From positions 25,506,213-25,570,212 of the forward strand of contig OZ022585.1 of assembly GCA_963669155.1 (NCBI GenBank): a DNA stretch of 64,000 bases, given 5' to 3'. The position numbers were made by a program, and so were the translations under genes. Of this stretch, positions 1 through 11,470 are shown piece after piece. This stretch comes from Arbacia lixula. Its lineage: Eukaryota > Echinodermata > Echinoidea > Arbacioida > Arbaciidae. Position 1 is the first letter of the stretch. Every line of letters begins with the position of its first letter. The notes under the pieces are model-generated. The model was not told where the DNA came from, did no database searches, and saw only the letters and a program-made list of their open reading frames with translations.

Positions 1-1
1 C

Positions 2-145
2 TTCCCAAAACCAGAGCATAGGGATGATGCACTGGTTGAAGATCTCTCTCTTGAGGGATATGGAGAGATCCTCATTGAGAAAAAAACAGCTCTGATCGCT
101 TCATTTCATCCTTCTCTTCAAATATCCCATTGTTCAATTCTCTAA
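2..145 (+). CDS. Possible 3' coding piece of a gene entering from the left edge
   Basis: One frame starting at base 2 is open for 47 codons and ends in TAA at 143-145; the other two forward frames close early. The conceptual peptide is acidic then hydrophobic, with EDLSLEGYGEILIEKK in the middle, and does not look like low-complexity intron. I do not recognise it. It could be the last coding exon of a gene running in from outside the window or a chance open frame; 47 codons is weak evidence in AT-rich DNA. A donor-like AAG|GTGATC follows the stop at 143-151, so it could also be a spliced non-coding exon. Confidence 0.25.
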   Translation, partial: FPKPEHRDDALVEDLSLEGYGEILIEKKTALIASFHPSLQISHCSIL

Positions 146-655
146 GGTGATCTGTTAATCCAGATAAAAGAAATTATCCTCTTTTCCATCACCCTTTCCA
201 TGTATTTTTGGTTGAGACTACCCTCTTTTGCTCAACACCTCTTTTGTTTTATGAGGATTCATGTGAAGTGCACTTCAGACCATACACCGTTCAGAAACAA
301 GAAGTTTTGATTTTCAAGTATGTACAGTACCCATGTTACCGTGTTAAGTCGTATTCTTCTTGTCTATGTTACATGTATTGCAACCTTACAGTGTGTGAAA
401 TGTATTCATTGAGATAGTTGTTATCATACTTATAAACTGTCACGTGACTGTTGTCTGATGTTGACTGATGTCACATTTCCACGTGTCATCATTACCAAGA
501 TCCATATTTCTTGAAATCAGTGCTATCATTACGTGTTGCCATGAAATATGTTGATTATTATTAATTCTTCTTGATCAAATATATGTTCTGCCATGACGTA
601 ATCAATGTACATTATGTGTATATATACTACTCTGTACTTATCCCTATCATTACAG

Positions 656-694
656 CTGAGCATGGAAGAATATGGAAATGAAAATCCGCCTAAG
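656..694 (+). CDS. Candidate 39-nt internal exon
   Basis: A pyrimidine-rich tract ends in a good acceptor (TTACAG at 650-655), and a canonical donor (AAG|GTAAGG) follows at 695. The 39 nt between give 13 codons, open only in the frame reading LSMEEYGNENPPK. The length is a multiple of three, so the exon could be skipped without a frameshift. No flanking exon is visible with a matching phase: joining straight to the candidate exon at 2720 in phase 0 would stop after two codons. Function unknown. Splice sites this good at both ends of 39 nt are suggestive, not proof. Confidence 0.4.
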
Positions 695-699
695 GTAAG

Positions 700-2340
700 G
701 GTTTTTGAATGTCATGTGAAGCTAAAGCTCTACAGTAGACCAGTACTACATTTATTATGGTGTGATGAAATTGTACTATATGGGGTGTAAATTCCCTTTG
801 GATCTAATCTTGAAATCTTGCATTGTTGTCATATTTTTATCACGAGTATAAGTACTGAGTAGCGAAGTTTTGAGTGTGTAATGTGAAGCTATGACACTAC
901 AGTAGACCAGTACTATTACCGTATCATACAATTGTACCATGTTGCCATGTCATTACATTGCACTACGTTACCATGAAGTGTAAATTCCATTTTGATCTAA
1001 TGTTGAAATCTTACATTGTTGTCATATTTTTATCATGAGTATCAGTTCTGATTAGTAAAGTTTTGAATGTATAATGTGAAGCTATGGCACTACATTAGAC
1101 CAGTACTATTACCATATCATAAAATGTCATTACATTGTACTATATTACCATGAAGTGTAAATTCCCTTTGGATCTAATGTTAAAATCTTACATTGTTGTC
1201 ATATTTTTATCGTCAGTATCAGTACTGAGATGTGAAGTTTTGAATGTATAATGTGAAGCTATGGCACTACATTAGACCAGTACTATTACCGTATCATAAA
1301 ATTGTGCCATGTTACCATGTCATTATATTGTACTATATTACCATGAAGTGTAAATTCCTATTGGATCTAATCTTGAAATCTTACATTGTTGTCATATTTT
1401 TATCGTCTGTATCAGTACTGAGTTGAGAAGTTTGAATGTATAATGTGAAGCTATGGCACAACATTAGACCAGTACTATTACCGTATCATAAAATTGTACC
1501 ATGTTACCATGTCATTACATTGTACTATATTACTATGGGGTGTAAATTTCCTTTGGGTCTAATGTTGAAATCTTACATTGTTGTCATATTTTTATCATAA
1601 GTATCAGTAGTGAGTTGTGAAGTTTTGAATGTATAATGTGAAGCTATGGCACTACATTAGACCAGTACTATTACCATATCATAAAATGTCATTACATTGT
1701 ACTATATTACCATGAAGTGTAAATTCCCTTTGGATCTAATGTTAAAATCTTACATTGTTGTCATATTTTTATCATAAGTATCAGTAGTGAGTTGTGAAGT
1801 TTTGAATGTATAATGTGAAGCTATGGCACTACAGTATACCAGTACTATTACCATATCATAAAATTGTACCATATTGCCATGTCATTATATTGTACTATAA
1901 TTATTACCATGAAGTGTAAATTCCCTTTGGATCTAATGTTGAAATCTTGTATTGTCATATTTTTATTGTCAGTATCAGTACTGAGTCACGAAGTTTTGAA
2001 TGTATAATGTAAAGCTATGGCACTACAGTATACCAGTACTATTACCAAGTCATAAAATGTCATTACATTGTACTATATTACCATGAAGTGTAAATTCCCT
2101 TTGGATCTAATGTTGAAATCTTGCATTGTTGTCATATCTTATCATGAGTATCAGTACTGAGTTGTGAAGTTTTGAATGTATAATGTGAAGCTATGGCACT
2201 ACAGAAGACCAGTACTATTACCGTATCATAAAATGTCATTACATTGTACTATATTACCATGAAGTGTAAATTCCCTTTGGATCTAATGTTGAAATCTTAC
2301 ATTGATGTCATATCTTTATCATAAGTATCAGTACTGGGTT
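700..2340. repeat. Tandem repeat, unit about 170-190 bp, about nine copies
   Basis: The motif ATGTGAAGCTATGGCACTAC recurs at about 720, 886, 1074, 1253, 1443, 1636, 1818, 2005 and 2187. Each is followed by the same blocks, including TGTCATTACATTGTACTATA and AATTCCCTTTGGATCTAAT. Copies differ by small indels, for example presence or absence of a ~15-bp ATTGTACCATGTTACC block. The array begins within about 10 bp of the donor at 694/695, so if that exon is real the array is intronic. No coding frame runs through it. Confidence 0.9.
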
Positions 2341-2719
2341 GCGAAATGTCCTGGATATCAGTGCCTCATTAGATATGATATGCCTATGAGTCATGGATTA
2401 GCATGGATAATTTTATCCTTTGATCGTTCGCTTGTTTGTTTGCCTGCTTTTGGTGGGGTGCATTTTGTCCTTACTAAATGTATGTATTTCATATTCTCAA
2501 AGGAACCATGTCAAGTGGTTTATTATTTGCATTCTGTTTCACCATTTGCTCCAATGTTTATATATTGTTATGTGATATAAGTTCATTTACCACTCCCCCG
2601 CCTCAAATCATGTCTTCCACGTTTATGACCACTCTGCAGAAGCCCAATTTTTCTGAAGGTTATAGTTGACCCTCGAGTTTTATGGGGCTAGTCCCTAAAT
2701 GACATTCACTGGATTTCAG

Positions 2720-2852
2720 GAACTGTGACATAATTAAGGTCCACTTTCTGAGGAATATGTATGAGTACATCCAAGAAACTGACCCTTACAAGGAATTTCA
2801 CCATGATTGTCTATTTCCATCTTATCTAAGAAGGAAGATCTTAGGAAACTAG
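2720..2852 (+). CDS. Candidate terminal coding exon
   Basis: After an acceptor (GGATTTCAG at 2711-2719), one frame reads 43 codons to TAG at 2850-2852, beginning NCDIIKVHFLRNMYEYIQET and ending FPSYLRRKILGN. Mixed composition, charged and aromatic residues and few rare repeats make it look coding. The first base (2720) must complete a codon begun upstream, so the preceding exon should end with two spare bases; the 39-nt candidate exon at 656 does not fit that phase. I do not recognise the family. It may be the C-terminus of the gene whose intron holds the 700-2340 array. Confidence 0.4.
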
Positions 2853-3800
2853 AAGCTTTTGTGAAAGGGCCCAGTAAAATAATTGGAGAGAGGCGGCAGC
2901 TTTGTGGAAGGAATGTGAGGACAGAATCGCATAAATGACTAAAGAAATACTAATGAAGATCACATTTTAAATGATTGTTATAAATTCATGCGATCTGGAA
3001 GAAGGATCAAGTCAATGAAATGACGTACTAGATTACCTAGATTCCTTTGTGTTGTATTCAATTCATGTGTACAATGGTCAACAAAACAGTTCAGCATGAT
3101 TGCAATATAAAGGGGTGAAGTGAGGGGTGGGTGAAGATGGGCGTGTGTGGGGGATGGGGGGGGGGCGTGGAGATGGGTGGACAAAACAAATAGTTGTTTG
3201 CTGCCTTATTTGTGTTTGCACTTTACAATCATAAAGGGTATCCGATATATCAAAACCTAGCAAAATCATTTCAATGTTGCAATTAATTAATAGTAATACA
3301 TGTATAACGATACTATCCTAGTCACGTTATCAAATGCAATTATTAACGAATATTTGCGTAATTTATATTAAGTGCAATTATGCCAATACTACATTAGGTA
3401 TGTCGAGATCACCTACAATATTTCTCACGGTATATCAATGCATTTCATAATTTTAGATTGACCTAATTAATATTTCAATGTACAATAAATATTCAACTCA
3501 ATCATACATTAGAATTACATGTATATAAAATTATGTCATCATAGTATGTATGGTATAACATCCATTTCTTTCTATGTAAAACCTGTCATTATTTGTCACA
3601 TCTTAACCCGTCAGGTTGACTTGGGATATATTGGTATCTCTATCACGAATATCTTAATGCATGGACATGTATACAACATCTTGTATCTTACCTAATGAAC
3701 AGTCAAATGTACGATATCACTTCAACTCAGTGATATATTGCAATGATCCCTTTAATGTATATCGAGTCTTTTTCATGTTGTAGCCTTGTATGTTAATGTT
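2853..3800. other. AT-rich stretch, no gene seen
   Basis: No convincing exon, RNA gene or element boundary is visible. It contains a G-rich patch at 3116-3180 with a run of nine or more G. If 2720-2852 is a last exon, the start of this stretch would be its 3' UTR. Confidence 0.5.
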
Positions 3801-3801
3801 T

Positions 3802-6800
3802 GTTTGTTTATTTATTTATTTCACCATGCATAATAAACAATCACATTGACAAGAACAGCGTATTACATCAAAATAGAATACATAGTAGGAACAAAGCATA
3901 AACATAAATGTTTGAAGCGCAGAGTCCCTAGAATAACATAGTAGGTAATAAATTCGTTTCGTAAAACATGGCTTGAAATAAAACATTCATGATTTCATTT
4001 AATCGACAGAAATAAAAACAAATAAAATAAGAAAAAAATGGTAATCGTGCCCTTATATCGTACTATACCTCCTTACCCTGTCACAAAAGGACAGAAACAC
4101 TTAAGTGTACCTCAAAAGCTATTATGATGAATATTTGGAGAGGAGTAATTCTTTCATATTCCTTTTAAATGATATAATAGTGCTACAATTCCGTATATGA
4201 GATGGTAATACATTCCAAATGTCAGGTCCTACATATCTAATTGATTTATGTGCTAAAGCAGTTCTTGGTGTAAACAAATGAAAATCAGAAGAATGTCTAG
4301 TTGGATAGTTATGAATGTCTCTACTTAAAGTGAAATCGTCACAAAATGATACAGGCAATTCGTTTTTGTTTAAGCGGTACATGAACACTGCAATTTGCAT
4401 GAAATGAATATCAGTAATTTTCAATGTTTTTAGTCTAGAAAATAAAGGATCAGTATGATCAAAGTATCCAGACCCAGTACAGAGCCGTACGGCTCTCTTT
4501 TGAAGTCTTAAAATAGTATCAGTATTTGCTTTGCAATTTGCCCACTCTATGTTACAGTAAGAGATGCGAGAATGAATAAAAGAATTGTAAATAATAAGCA
4601 AAACACGAAGCGGGACAAATGACCGCAGCTTGTACATTACACCAATATACCGAGACAAACTTCGGGAAAGGTCACGTACGTGCTCATGCCAAGAGAGGCA
4701 CTCATCGATTAGAATTCCTAAGAATTTGGTGTTTTTCTTTTGTTGGATGGAAATGCTATTTATCTTTAATGTAATACTTATTTCTTCTTTCTGAGCACGA
4801 CTTTTAAAATATATGAAGTTGGTTTTATCCAAATTTAACGACAGTTTATTACATTTAAACCAATTTGATAATTTGGGCAGTTCAGTATTCAACATATGAA
4901 CAAGAGTTTGTAAGTTTGGATTGGAACAAAAAATATTGGTATCATCCGCAAATAATATATATTGCAATGAGGTGGAGACATTAGGAATATCATTAACATA
5001 AATCAAAAAAAGAAGCGGACCTAAAATAGAGCCCTGCGGCACACCACATGTGATTGATGACATAGATGATTTTGCATTATTGAAGGTTGTATATTGACTT
5101 CTACAAGAGAGATAACTACGGAACCAATCCAATGGTATGCCACGAATCCCATAATGGTAAAGCTTCTTTAAAAGTATACTATGATCAAGGGTATCAAATG
5201 CCTTACTTAAATCCATAAAAACTCCTATGACATGTTCATGATTGGTTAAGGCAGATGATACCCTATCATATAAATTCACAATAGCATATTCAGTTGAATG
5301 AAATTTCCTGAATCCATATTGATCATTATTAAGTAACTTATTGGCAATCAAAAATGTATATAACCTATCATAAACGAGTCGTTCTAATATTTTTGAAAAA
5401 CATGAAAGTATAGAAATGGGCCGATAATTGGTAAATGAGCTAGCATCACCTTTCTTATAGATGGGTATTACTTTTGAAATTTTCATCATTGAGGGAAAAC
5501 TACCAGAGGATAATGACAAGTTAAAAATGTAAACGAGAGGTTTAATTATACTTCCAATAATATTCTTTAGCAAATGTGTATTCATCTCGTCATGTCCAGT
5601 TGAATGACTGGAATTAAGTGATGCAACAATCCTCGTGACCTCAACTGCATTTGTTGAGTTAAAAAATAAACTATTTACGGAGGGATTAAATAGAGAGTCT
5701 TGGAAATTTTGACTACATCCCTTAACTTTAGAGGCCTGTTCGGCACCTATGTTTGCAAAGAAATTATTGAAACCATTTGCAATTTCATGTGGATCACTTA
5801 CAATTCTATCACCTTGTTTAAACTGAGTTGAATGGGAAACATTACCCCTTTTCAGAATATCATTTACTATTTTCCACTTTGAAGAAGAGTCATTAGCCTG
5901 TACAAACTGTTTAGTGTAATACATTCTTTTGGATGTACGTATAACATTAGTTAGTTTATTTCTGTATTGCCTATATTCCAGTTTCTTCAGGTCGGTAGGA
6001 TTACAAAGGCTTTTTTTATAAAGCCTATTTCTATGTTTAATAGATTTTAAGATTCCTTCAGTGATCCAAGGATGTTTTGGTACATTTTTCCGAGCTTTGA
6101 TTTGAACTTTTGGTATATTGACATTCAAATAGTTTGTTAATGTTTCTATGAACCTTTGATAAGCAATATCGATGTTATTGCTATTGAAAACATCATTCCA
6201 GGTTTCCGACATTAAATCGGTTTTAAACTTTTCTATATTTTCTCCTGTGAATTTACGAGTTTCAATGGCATTGCTATTAGTTCTTTTTTTTATATAACTG
6301 GGAAGAAACAAGAAAATAGGCAAGTGATCCGAAACTTCAGAATAAATAAGACCTGATTCAATATCGGAGTCAGAAACATTGGTGAATATATTATCAATTA
6401 AGGTACTAGTATTTTTATCTATTCTTGTTGGTTTAGTAATTGTCGAGAACATAGCATGAACATTTAATAACGTATTTAAATCATCAGTAATATCATTGTC
6501 AGAAAGCAAATCAATATTGAAATCCCCCATAAGATGCATGTTTTTATTTTCTTGATTCAAGTCATGTAAGAGGTTATCGAGATCGTCCAAAAACATTTTC
6601 TTGTCCTTGCTTGGGGGTCTATATATGATACAAATTACATCATTTTTGCTAGAAAGACAAGAATCAATTTCAATAGAAAGTAGTTCAGCACTGTCATTAC
6701 GAAGAGAGAGATCAGAGCGAAGTTTAAATGACAGAGCGTTGTTGACATAAAAAGCTACCCCTCCTCCTCTACCCTCTAGTCTGTCAGAACGTATCAATGA

Positions 6801-7100
6801 ATAATTAGGAATGTCATACAGAGGAGGTGAATTACTATGTAACCACGTTTCGCTGACACCTACTACAGAAAATGTGCAGTCGAGAGAATCTAACAGCAGT
6901 TGTACATTGTCAAAATTCCTAGCGAGACTACGAGCATTCATATGCAAATAAGTTTGCCGTCGACCTTTTTTCTGGAATCTTGTCTTAAACTCAGCAGGTA
7001 AATAATATTCACACCTAACATTTGGAGATATGATGGGATCAATGTCACTCATAGTTAAAACCACACATCTCAGAGTAGTAATACGTGCTGAGGTACAAGT
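3802..7100 (-). mobile_element. CR1/Jockey-group non-LTR retrotransposon (LINE)
   Basis: A - strand element with one long endonuclease/reverse-transcriptase frame (4122-7052), an AT-rich 3' UTR of about 300 bp, and a tail of short AAAT/AAAC repeats (on the + strand TTTATTTATTTATTTC, 3808-3823). Such microsatellite tails are typical of CR1/Jockey-type LINEs. No ORF1 (zinc knuckle or coiled-coil protein) is visible upstream, so the element is probably 5'-truncated near the ORF1/ORF2 junction; alternatively the lineage has one ORF. The 5' boundary is approximate and I found no clear target-site duplication. Confidence 0.85.
4122..7052 (-). CDS. LINE ORF2: APE-type endonuclease plus reverse transcriptase, intact
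   Basis: Uninterrupted frame of 976 codons from ATG at 7052. It would nick target DNA and reverse-transcribe its own RNA at the nick. The apurinic-endonuclease-like domain fills the first ~250 residues: NARSL near 40, SETWL at 67-71, GDFNID at 176-181, SDHLPIF at 241-247. The reverse transcriptase spans about 480-790: KKGDASSFTNYRPIS near 535, MDLSKAFDTLDH at 613-624, GVPQGS at 670-675 and the catalytic FADD at 701-704. The C-terminal ~150 residues carry the usual LINE 'thumb/tail' with ISYCNIEWA and PTRHSSDF. All key residues I can check are present and there is no stop or frameshift, so the insertion is young. Within the Jockey superfamily I cannot separate CR1, L2 and Daphne-like clades by eye. 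Confidence 0.93.
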   Translation of the reverse strand: MSDIDPIISPNVRCEYYLPAEFKTRFQKKGRRQTYLHMNARSLARNFDNVQLLLDSLDCTFSVVGVSETWLHSNSPPLYDIPNYSLIRSDRLEGRGGGVAFYVNNALSFKLRSDLSLRNDSAELLSIEIDSCLSSKNDVICIIYRPPSKDKKMFLDDLDNLLHDLNQENKNMHLMGDFNIDLLSDNDITDDLNTLLNVHAMFSTITKPTRIDKNTSTLIDNIFTNVSDSDIESGLIYSEVSDHLPIFLFLPSYIKKRTNSNAIETRKFTGENIEKFKTDLMSETWNDVFNSNNIDIAYQRFIETLTNYLNVNIPKVQIKARKNVPKHPWITEGILKSIKHRNRLYKKSLCNPTDLKKLEYRQYRNKLTNVIRTSKRMYYTKQFVQANDSSSKWKIVNDILKRGNVSHSTQFKQGDRIVSDPHEIANGFNNFFANIGAEQASKVKGCSQNFQDSLFNPSVNSLFFNSTNAVEVTRIVASLNSSHSTGHDEMNTHLLKNIIGSIIKPLVYIFNLSLSSGSFPSMMKISKVIPIYKKGDASSFTNYRPISILSCFSKILERLVYDRLYTFLIANKLLNNDQYGFRKFHSTEYAIVNLYDRVSSALTNHEHVIGVFMDLSKAFDTLDHSILLKKLYHYGIRGIPLDWFRSYLSCRSQYTTFNNAKSSMSSITCGVPQGSILGPLLFLIYVNDIPNVSTSLQYILFADDTNIFCSNPNLQTLVHMLNTELPKLSNWFKCNKLSLNLDKTNFIYFKSRAQKEEISITLKINSISIQQKKNTKFLGILIDECLSWHEHVRDLSRSLSRYIGVMYKLRSFVPLRVLLIIYNSFIHSRISYCNIEWANCKANTDTILRLQKRAVRLCTGSGYFDHTDPLFSRLKTLKITDIHFMQIAVFMYRLNKNELPVSFCDDFTLSRDIHNYPTRHSSDFHLFTPRTALAHKSIRYVGPDIWNVLPSHIRNCSTIISFKRNMKELLLSKYSS

Positions 7101-7852
7101 GTTGCTGAATAATTATAGTCATTTGAGGTACATACTCATAGTAGTAAAATACGATGGGGCAACATGAAAAAATAAGAACAAAAATCATTTCTATCAAAAT
7201 ACATGTACGTTTAGCGTATAGTGGCATTTGAACGAAACATGAATAATCTGCCATTTATACCCAAGCTAGAATTGTCAATAGACAATGATAGAAGGTAACA
7301 ACAATATGAGCACAATTAAATAATTTGTACAAAGGAGTAAGGATATCAGCATTTCTAACTTTTTACCCCTTATCATCAATACTATGTTTTTTTTTTCAGT
7401 TTTTTTTTACTTTAACATGGTACGTTTGTATGTGAAAAAAAGAGAAAATGTAGTTTTAGCATGTTTATTTTAAATGTAATTATGATATCAGTTAACCTGT
7501 AATATTGTATTTGCATTTATGTTTAGTGTTTTACGTTTGTATATCATGTGAACAAATGAATTTGCATATATATTTATGTGCAAATAGAGTGAATAAATAC
7601 AATTTACAATTTACGATCAGTGTATTTTCAGAGATGTCGGACAGTTCGAATCAGCTTAACTTCAGAATCATAGAGATAGAGATCATTTATTCATCAGGTA
7701 TTCTAGTACTGAATGTACTGCAACTTGCATCGAGTCTGCGAGTCCTCCTTCGACCTCAGAATCAAGCAAAACTATAATTATAATAATCTCGCGCGACCAA
7801 TACACAGCACAACACAATGATATCACTCTCAAATACCTGGTCGATCAGTGTG
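7101..7852. other. AT-rich stretch, no gene seen
   Basis: Short open frames only, with no splice-flanked exon or TIR. It may include remnants of LINE 5' sequence near 7100-7260. T-runs lie at 7387-7410. Confidence 0.5.
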
Positions 7853-7938
7853 AGGAGAGAGAGAGAGAGAGAGGAGGGGCGGGGGTGTAGAGAGGTAAAT
7901 ACAGAAAGACAGACATGACAGAGAGCGAGCAAGCAAGT

Positions 7939-8009
<71 letters not shown>

Positions 8010-8602
8010 GGGAGATGGAGTGAGCAAGAGAGAGAGGGGGGTGAGGGGGAGATACAGACATTCACAGAGAGTGAGGGAGCAAGAGAGAGAGAGAGAGAGA
8101 GGAGGGGGGTGAGGGGTGAGATGCAGAGAGACAGATACAGACATAATAGAGTGAGTGAGCAAGAGAGAGAGAGGGGGAGGGGGGGTACAGAGAGGTAAAT
8201 ATAAACAGAAAGACAGACATGACAGAGAGCGAGCGAGCAAGAGAGAGGGAGGGAGAGAGAGAGAGAGAAAAGGGGGAGATAGAGTGAGCAAGAGAGAGAG
8301 AGAAAGGGGGGGTGAGGGGGGAGATGCAGAGAGACATACAGAAATGCAGAGAGTAAGTGAGCAAGAGAGAGAGAGGGGGGGGGGGTGAGGGGGAGATGCA
8401 GAGAGAAAGATACAGACATAATAGAGTGAGTGAGCAAGAGAGAGAGAGAGAGGGGGGGGGGGTGAGGAGGAGATACAGAGAGACAGATACAGACATAAGA
8501 GAGAGTGAGTGAGCAAGAGAGAGAGAGAGAAGGGGGGTGAGGGGTGAGATGCAGAGAGACATGTATAAGTGAGCAAGAGAGAGAGAGAGAGAGGAGGGGT
8601 AG
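7853..8602. repeat. GA-rich composite satellite
   Basis: Pure (GA)n tracts (about 7940-8003) alternate with G-runs and a recurring block, GAGATGCAGAGAGACAGATA, followed by CAGACATAATAGAGTGAGTG. The composite period is roughly 75-95 bp. The long open frames across it on both strands are a composition effect (Leu/Ser- or Arg/Glu-rich) and not genes. Confidence 0.9.
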
Positions 8603-9728
8603 AAGATTCAATATAAACATTCATCATACGCACGTAGTGATTGCGCATTGTGTATAAGGCATCAACTGAAAACTGATAAATCTCATAAACATAAACCAAT
8701 GCTTCATGACTTCCATGTGAAATCATACAAATATATGTATAATTCCAAAATGAGAAAAAAAAATGTAAGTTACGAGTTCAGTGGACCACGTTTTTAGAAA
8801 GCCACACTATTTCATAACAAAATCGGATATCCCTGCCCAATGATATTGAAAATGCAACTCCAAATACTAGTATACCATTAACCATAATGTATTTAAACGT
8901 GCACAGTGATAATATAGCAAAGAATTTAAACAGGTCATTCTTCATACATATGGTGATGGAAATTTGATAATGGTCAATAACGGAAAAATGGAAGATAATG
9001 ACAGTTGTTATTGGCTGTTAGTTCCCAAGTTCAGCAAAATATTCTCGCAATAATTTTTTTTTAAATCAAATTTTCTACAATATTTTGTACGAAAGAGGGC
9101 AGCATTGTTACTTTTACACCAGAGCCTTTATGAAAGGGTTCTGTTTTACGCTCTTTAGGATTAAATGCAGACCCCTAGTAAATATGGACTTCACAGGGTA
9201 ATCAACTAAACAACGACTGTAACACTCCTGAAACAATCACACACTTATCTGACAGAATGTCCACAATTCACAATAAAACGAGCAATGTTAATGATAGGAG
9301 AGGATACATCAGGACCCAGTGATACAGACAAACTATTAAAAGTCTTCAAACAGCACAGTTTAGAGGGGCGTGGTTAACTTCGTTTGTAGAACGAGACGCT
9401 TTGACCCCTTTCACTAGTTCCAATTGATGTCTCCCCCACCTTCCTTTTTAATTCTCTTACTCTCTCTCTCTCTCTCTCTCTCTCTCTAATCAATCTCTTT
9501 ATCTCACTCCTGCACTCTCGCACTGAATTCCCCTTAAACGTTGTCTTAGAATAATAAAAAAAACACACATTTTTGGTTAATATTGGGGGGGGGGGGGGGA
9601 GTGTATTTCTTTCGGGAGTCGCTACTCCCCAACCCCCACCCCACCCCACCTTGTTCGGCCCTTCCGTCATGAGTACATCATTTGAGGGAGACGTTATATA
9701 GTTTGTGGAATAGGAAGAACAGCTGTCG
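8603..9728. other. No gene seen; simple repeats only
   Basis: AT-rich sequence with a (CT)n tract at 9461-9487 and a G-run at 9584-9599. I see no exon or element ends. Confidence 0.5.
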
Positions 9729-9880
9729 TTAAAGGGATAGTTCACCCTGAAACTATATTGGTTTCAATAAAAGGAGACATATGAAAGAAACATATTAGTG
9801 AACAGGCGAAGGTTTGACGAACATCGGCCAAAGGAAAAGAAATTTATTTTATTTCTCTTATAATGTTGTGTAAATTCTGC
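9729..9880. mobile_element. Fragment of a TTAA-flanked MITE family
   Basis: TTAA (9729-9732) is followed by AGGGATAGTTCACCCTGAAA and GGTTTCAATAAAAGGAGACA. This matches one arm of the complete palindromic copy at 40493-40681 and the fragments at 53514 and, more distantly, 22671. The matching right end is missing, so this copy is truncated; the 3' limit is approximate. Confidence 0.65.
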
Positions 9881-10041
9881 TTGAAAATATGCATTTTAAT
9901 ACAACAATAAGAAACATGATTCATTGAAAACAAATATTATTATGTTGTACATTAACTAAAGCAGTCAAAATTGGCAGTTTTTAAGGTGTCATAACACCAA
10001 TTGGGGAGTATCGATGTAGGTTAGTGAACAGGGAGGTCCTG

Positions 10042-10200
10042 TCACAGTACGCACTGGCCTAGGACATGGTCATGAGTCTGTACGTCACCATGAGGACAGA
10101 GATCAAAGTCTGCAATGCCCCATCTTTTTATGTTGGATGCAAAAAGAGCAGCACCAGACCATATCCTGTTGAGATGAACCCAAGGCTTCCTGGGGAGGTT
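10042..10200 (-). pseudogene. Relic C-terminus of a LINE polymerase
   Basis: Read on the - strand this encodes PRKPWVHLNRIWSGAALFAS, then NIKRWGIADFDLCPHG and HDHVLGQCVL before a stop. The pattern (W..LNR.R.G ... KWG ... C.C/H ... DH....C) matches the C-terminal metal-binding tail found in many Jockey-superfamily LINE proteins. This is recall of the family pattern, not a search. Only this ~50-residue end remains. Its upstream side runs directly into the 71-bp minisatellite. Confidence 0.6.
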
Positions 10201-10204
10201 GTTG

Positions 10205-11470
10205 CCTGGCAAGTGTGACGACCAAGCATCAATGTATGGATGTAGCCTCACAGGTACAGGTAATTGGTTTGATGACCAAGCATCGATATATGGATGTAGC
10301 CTCACAGGTACAGGTAAAACAATAGTGATACATATTGGTTTGATGACCAAGCATCGATGTATGGTTGTAGCCTCACAGGTACAGGTAAAACAATAGTGAT
10401 ACATATTGGTTTGATGACCAAGCATCGATGTATGGATGTAGCCTCACAGGTATAGGTAATTGGTTTGATGACCAAGCATCGATGTATGGATGTAGCCTCA
10501 CAGGTACAGGTAAAACAATAGTGATACATATTGGTTTGATGACCAAGCATCGATGTATGGATGTAGCCTCACAGGTACAGGTAAAACAATACTGATACAT
10601 ATTGGTTTGATGACCAAGCATCGATGTATGGATGTAGCCTCACAGGTACAGGTAAAACAATACTGATACATATTGGTTTGATGACCAAGCATCGATGTAT
10701 GGATGTAGCCTCACAGGTATAGGTAATTGGTTTGATGACCAAGCATCGATGTATGGATGTAGCCTCACAGGTACAGGTAAAACAATAGTGATACATATTG
10801 GTTTGATGACCAAGCATCGATGTATGGATGTAGCCTCACAGGTACAGGTAATTGGTTTGATGACCAAGCATCGATGTATGGATGTAGCCTCACAGGTACA
10901 GGTAAAACAATAGTGATACATATTGGTTTGATGACCAAGCATCGATGTATGGATGTAGCCTCACAGGTACAGGTAAAACAATACTGATACATATTGGTTT
11001 GATGACCAAGCATCGATGTATGGATGTAGCCTCACAGGTACAGGTAAAACAATAGTGATACATATTGGTTTGATGTATGGATGTAATCTCACAGGTACAG
11101 GTAAAACAATAGTGATACATATTGGTTTGACGACCAAGCATCGATGTATGGTTGTAGCCTCACAGGTACAGGTAAAACAATAGTGATGCATATTGGTTTG
11201 ATGACCAAGCATCGATGTATGGATGTAGCCTCACAGGTACAGGTAAAACAATAGTGATACATATTGGTTTGATGTATGGATGTAATCTCACAGGTACAGG
11301 TAAAACAATAGTGATACATATTGGTTTGACGACCAAGCATCGATGTATGGTTGTAGCCTCACAGGTACAGGTAAAACAATAGTGATGCATATTGGTTTGA
11401 TGACCAAGCATCGATGTATGGATGTAGCCTCACAGGTACAGGTAAAACAATAGTGATACATATTGGTATA
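10205..11470. repeat. Minisatellite with 71-bp and 54-bp units, about 19 copies
   Basis: The core GATGACCAAGCATCGATGTA, continuing to AGCCTCACAGGTACAGGTAA, repeats through the interval. Long units (71 bp) carry AACAATAGTGATACATATTG; short units (54 bp) lack most of it. Two late units are deleted variants that read TTTGATGTATGGATGTAATC, and the block containing them is itself duplicated (about 11070-11265 and 11269-11464). Near-identity between units indicates recent unequal exchange or slippage. Confidence 0.95.

Noticed and set aside
7762..8726. Long Leu/Ser/Pro-rich open frames on the - strand and Arg/Glu-rich ones on the + strand
   Set aside because: They follow from GA/CT repeats, which lack stop codons in most frames; no non-repetitive coding part.
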